This document shows, in pieces, positions 63,000 through 64,000 of a stretch of DNA of 64,000 bases (positions within the stretch are counted from its first letter, which is position 1; every line of letters starts with the position of its first letter). Source of the DNA: Bacteroidota bacterium (lineage in GTDB: Bacteria > Bacteroidota > Bacteroidia > Chitinophagales > UBA10324); the NCBI GenBank assembly GCA_014190575.1, contig BJGQ01000005.1:1-64000 (forward strand). The letters run 5' to 3'. The translations under genes were made by a program, and so were the position numbers. The notes under the pieces were generated by a model. It worked only from the letters and a program-made list of their open reading frames with translations, did not search any database and had not been told where the DNA came from.

Positions 63000-64000
63000 A
63001 TGTTTTCGCGCTTCGTTTTTATTCTCTCCGTATCATTTCTTTTTTCATGTCAACATGAAAACACATCGCAAACCGCTGTTCCGGATAACCGCGTGCTCAC
63101 CAATGCCGATGGCGATTACATTCAGTTGCCCGATGCGCTGAAATTTTTGAGCGACTGGAAAAAAGAAAATAACTTAACGGTGCAGTGGATGCAGGAACCC
63201 GACAATCTGCATCCGTGTAACGGTCGCACACTTTCGCGCGCCATTGTTTTTACACTGATACACCGCTCACTGCTTTCGATTGACCCAATGACGCGCAAAC
63301 TGAAAGCTGACCTGGTAAAAGAAATTCCGGTCTCGCACGACGGACTCACTTATCGTTTTGAACTGAAAGACGAACCCGCGTTTGATGATGGCGCTCAACT
63401 GACTGTGGACGATGTGATTTTTTCTTTCAAGGCATATACCTGTCCGCTGGTGAATGTGTCGGGCAGAAGCGCGCTGAATAATTTGCTGAATATTGTAAAA
63501 GATAATTCGAATGCGCGCGCGTTTACGGTGACGATGAAGAAGGTTCTGGCGCAAAACCTGTTTATACTCACCGACTTTCCGATACTGGAAAAGAAATTTT
63601 ATGATGCGGATGATGCTTTGAAAAATTATCCGGTGAATTGGGTGAATGTGGAAGACCAGCCCGGCATGAATAAAACTTTTCCGACTGCGTGGGCTGCTGC
63701 GTTTAATGATGGCAAGTACGGCAATGACCCAGCGCTGATTAACGGGCTTGGTGCTTACAAAGTGAAAAGCTGGGAGCGCGGACAAACTCTGACACTGGAA
63801 ATGAAAAAAAATCACTGGACAGAAAAATTGTCTGCCGAAATTTTAAATCAGTTTTATCCGAAGCAAATCAATTTTAAAATTATCACGGACGAAAACGCGA
63901 TTCTGTTGGCGGCGCGCAATCAGGAATTTGATGCGAGCTTCTGGCTGCCATCGAAGGTGTTGCTCGAATTGCATAAGGATTCGTCGTTCACCAAAAATTA
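63000..64000 (+). CDS. ABC transporter substrate-binding lipoprotein, family 5 (peptide/nickel type), 3'-truncated by the window
   Basis: A frame absent from the track because it has no stop before the window ends. It reads 333 codons from ATG: MFSRFVFILSVSFLFSC gives a lipobox with Cys17. Then VQWMQEPDNLHPCNG, SRAIVFTLIHRSLLSIDP and LTYRFELKDEPAFDDGAQLTVDDVIFSFKAY, all typical of DppA/OppA-type (SBP_bac_5) proteins, where the last motif is the family signature. It captures peptides or other solutes for an ABC importer outside the cytoplasmic membrane. Codons here are richer in G+C at wobble sites (GCG, CGC) than in the polysaccharide genes. Partner permeases are not visible. Confidence 0.9.
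   Translation, partial: MFSRFVFILSVSFLFSCQHENTSQTAVPDNRVLTNADGDYIQLPDALKFLSDWKKENNLTVQWMQEPDNLHPCNGRTLSRAIVFTLIHRSLLSIDPMTRKLKADLVKEIPVSHDGLTYRFELKDEPAFDDGAQLTVDDVIFSFKAYTCPLVNVSGRSALNNLLNIVKDNSNARAFTVTMKKVLAQNLFILTDFPILEKKFYDADDALKNYPVNWVNVEDQPGMNKTFPTAWAAAFNDGKYGNDPALINGLGAYKVKSWERGQTLTLEMKKNHWTEKLSAEILNQFYPKQINFKIITDENAILLAARNQEFDASFWLPSKVLLELHKDSSFTKN

Noticed and set aside
63122-63815. Minus-strand ORFs in the last kilobase
   Set aside because: They are antisense to a convincing SBP_bac_5 gene and show no family features.
1-64000. CRISPR arrays, tRNA or rRNA genes, transposases
   Set aside because: Spacers were read for repeat-spacer patterns, tRNA-like cloverleafs and transposase-like proteins; none was found. 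The only repeats are palindromes and protein-coding tandem units.

Overview
This is an AT-rich window from a Bacteroidota chromosome, probably an environmental, gliding-type lineage of the Chitinophagia/Sphingobacteriia/Saprospiria kind. I cannot place it more exactly. Three things support the phylum: gldA-gldF-gldG; nine genes ending in type IX secretion (T9SS) sorting domains (eight type A-like, one type B/CHU_C-like); and promoter boxes of the Bacteroidota form TAnnTTTG or TAnnTTCG close to start codons. No rRNA, tRNA, CRISPR array, transposase or prophage was seen.

Layout. 1-6.4 kb (minus strand): a secreted metal/thiol block with a multicopper oxidase, two tandem CxxC thioredoxin-fold proteins and a sialidase-fold protein with a Cys cluster, all T9SS cargo, bracketed by two small Cys-rich HYC_CC_PP-type proteins. 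6.4-10 kb (plus): a zinc/manganese uptake set (small His-rich protein, outer-membrane barrel, binding protein, permease) with no ATPase gene. 10-14.2 kb (minus): sulfate activation (cysC-cysD-cysN) and an M20 amidohydrolase. 14.3-17.1 kb: a six-PKD-domain secreted protein. 17.2-22.6 kb (minus): gldA-gldF-gldG, a DUF4340 protein and a TerC-family protein. 22.9-29.0 kb (minus): two large paralogous repeat proteins around a small T9SS protein. 29.2-33.3 kb (plus): housekeeping genes glyS, a lipoprotein gene, gmk, apaG and metF. 33.3-42.7 kb: exopolysaccharide assembly (membrane protein, AsnB-like amidotransferase, GT4, Wza-like, Wzc-like tyrosine kinase, WecA/TagO-like) followed by crcB. 42.7-45.6 kb (minus): sucA. 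45.6-54.2 kb: two class-V aminotransferase-fold proteins around a duplicated pair of FN3/T9SS genes, one of them broken by an in-frame TGA, then a third FN3/T9SS gene. 54.2-59.5 kb: a GT39-type membrane protein and a dTDP-3-acetamido-dideoxyhexose cassette (two FdtA-like cupins, acetyltransferase, GT2, aminotransferase). 59.5-62.8 kb (minus): prfA, a propeller-like protein, an LpxH-like hydrolase and a LUD protein. 63.0-64.0 kb: the start of a family 5 substrate-binding lipoprotein that runs off the window and is missing from the ORF track.

Main oddities. A palindromic G/C-rich repeat lies in frame inside sucA, with a related copy upstream of gldA. Two further palindromic elements lie between adjacent genes of znu and cys. 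The FN3/T9SS pair shares upstream element, C-terminus and terminator, and one copy has TGA where its paralogue has a Cys codon. Two neighbouring T9SS cargo share an unusual Cys-containing C-terminal variant. No single locus here can be shown from sequence alone to be a new system; the copper/thiol block and the large repeat-protein triad are the best candidates.
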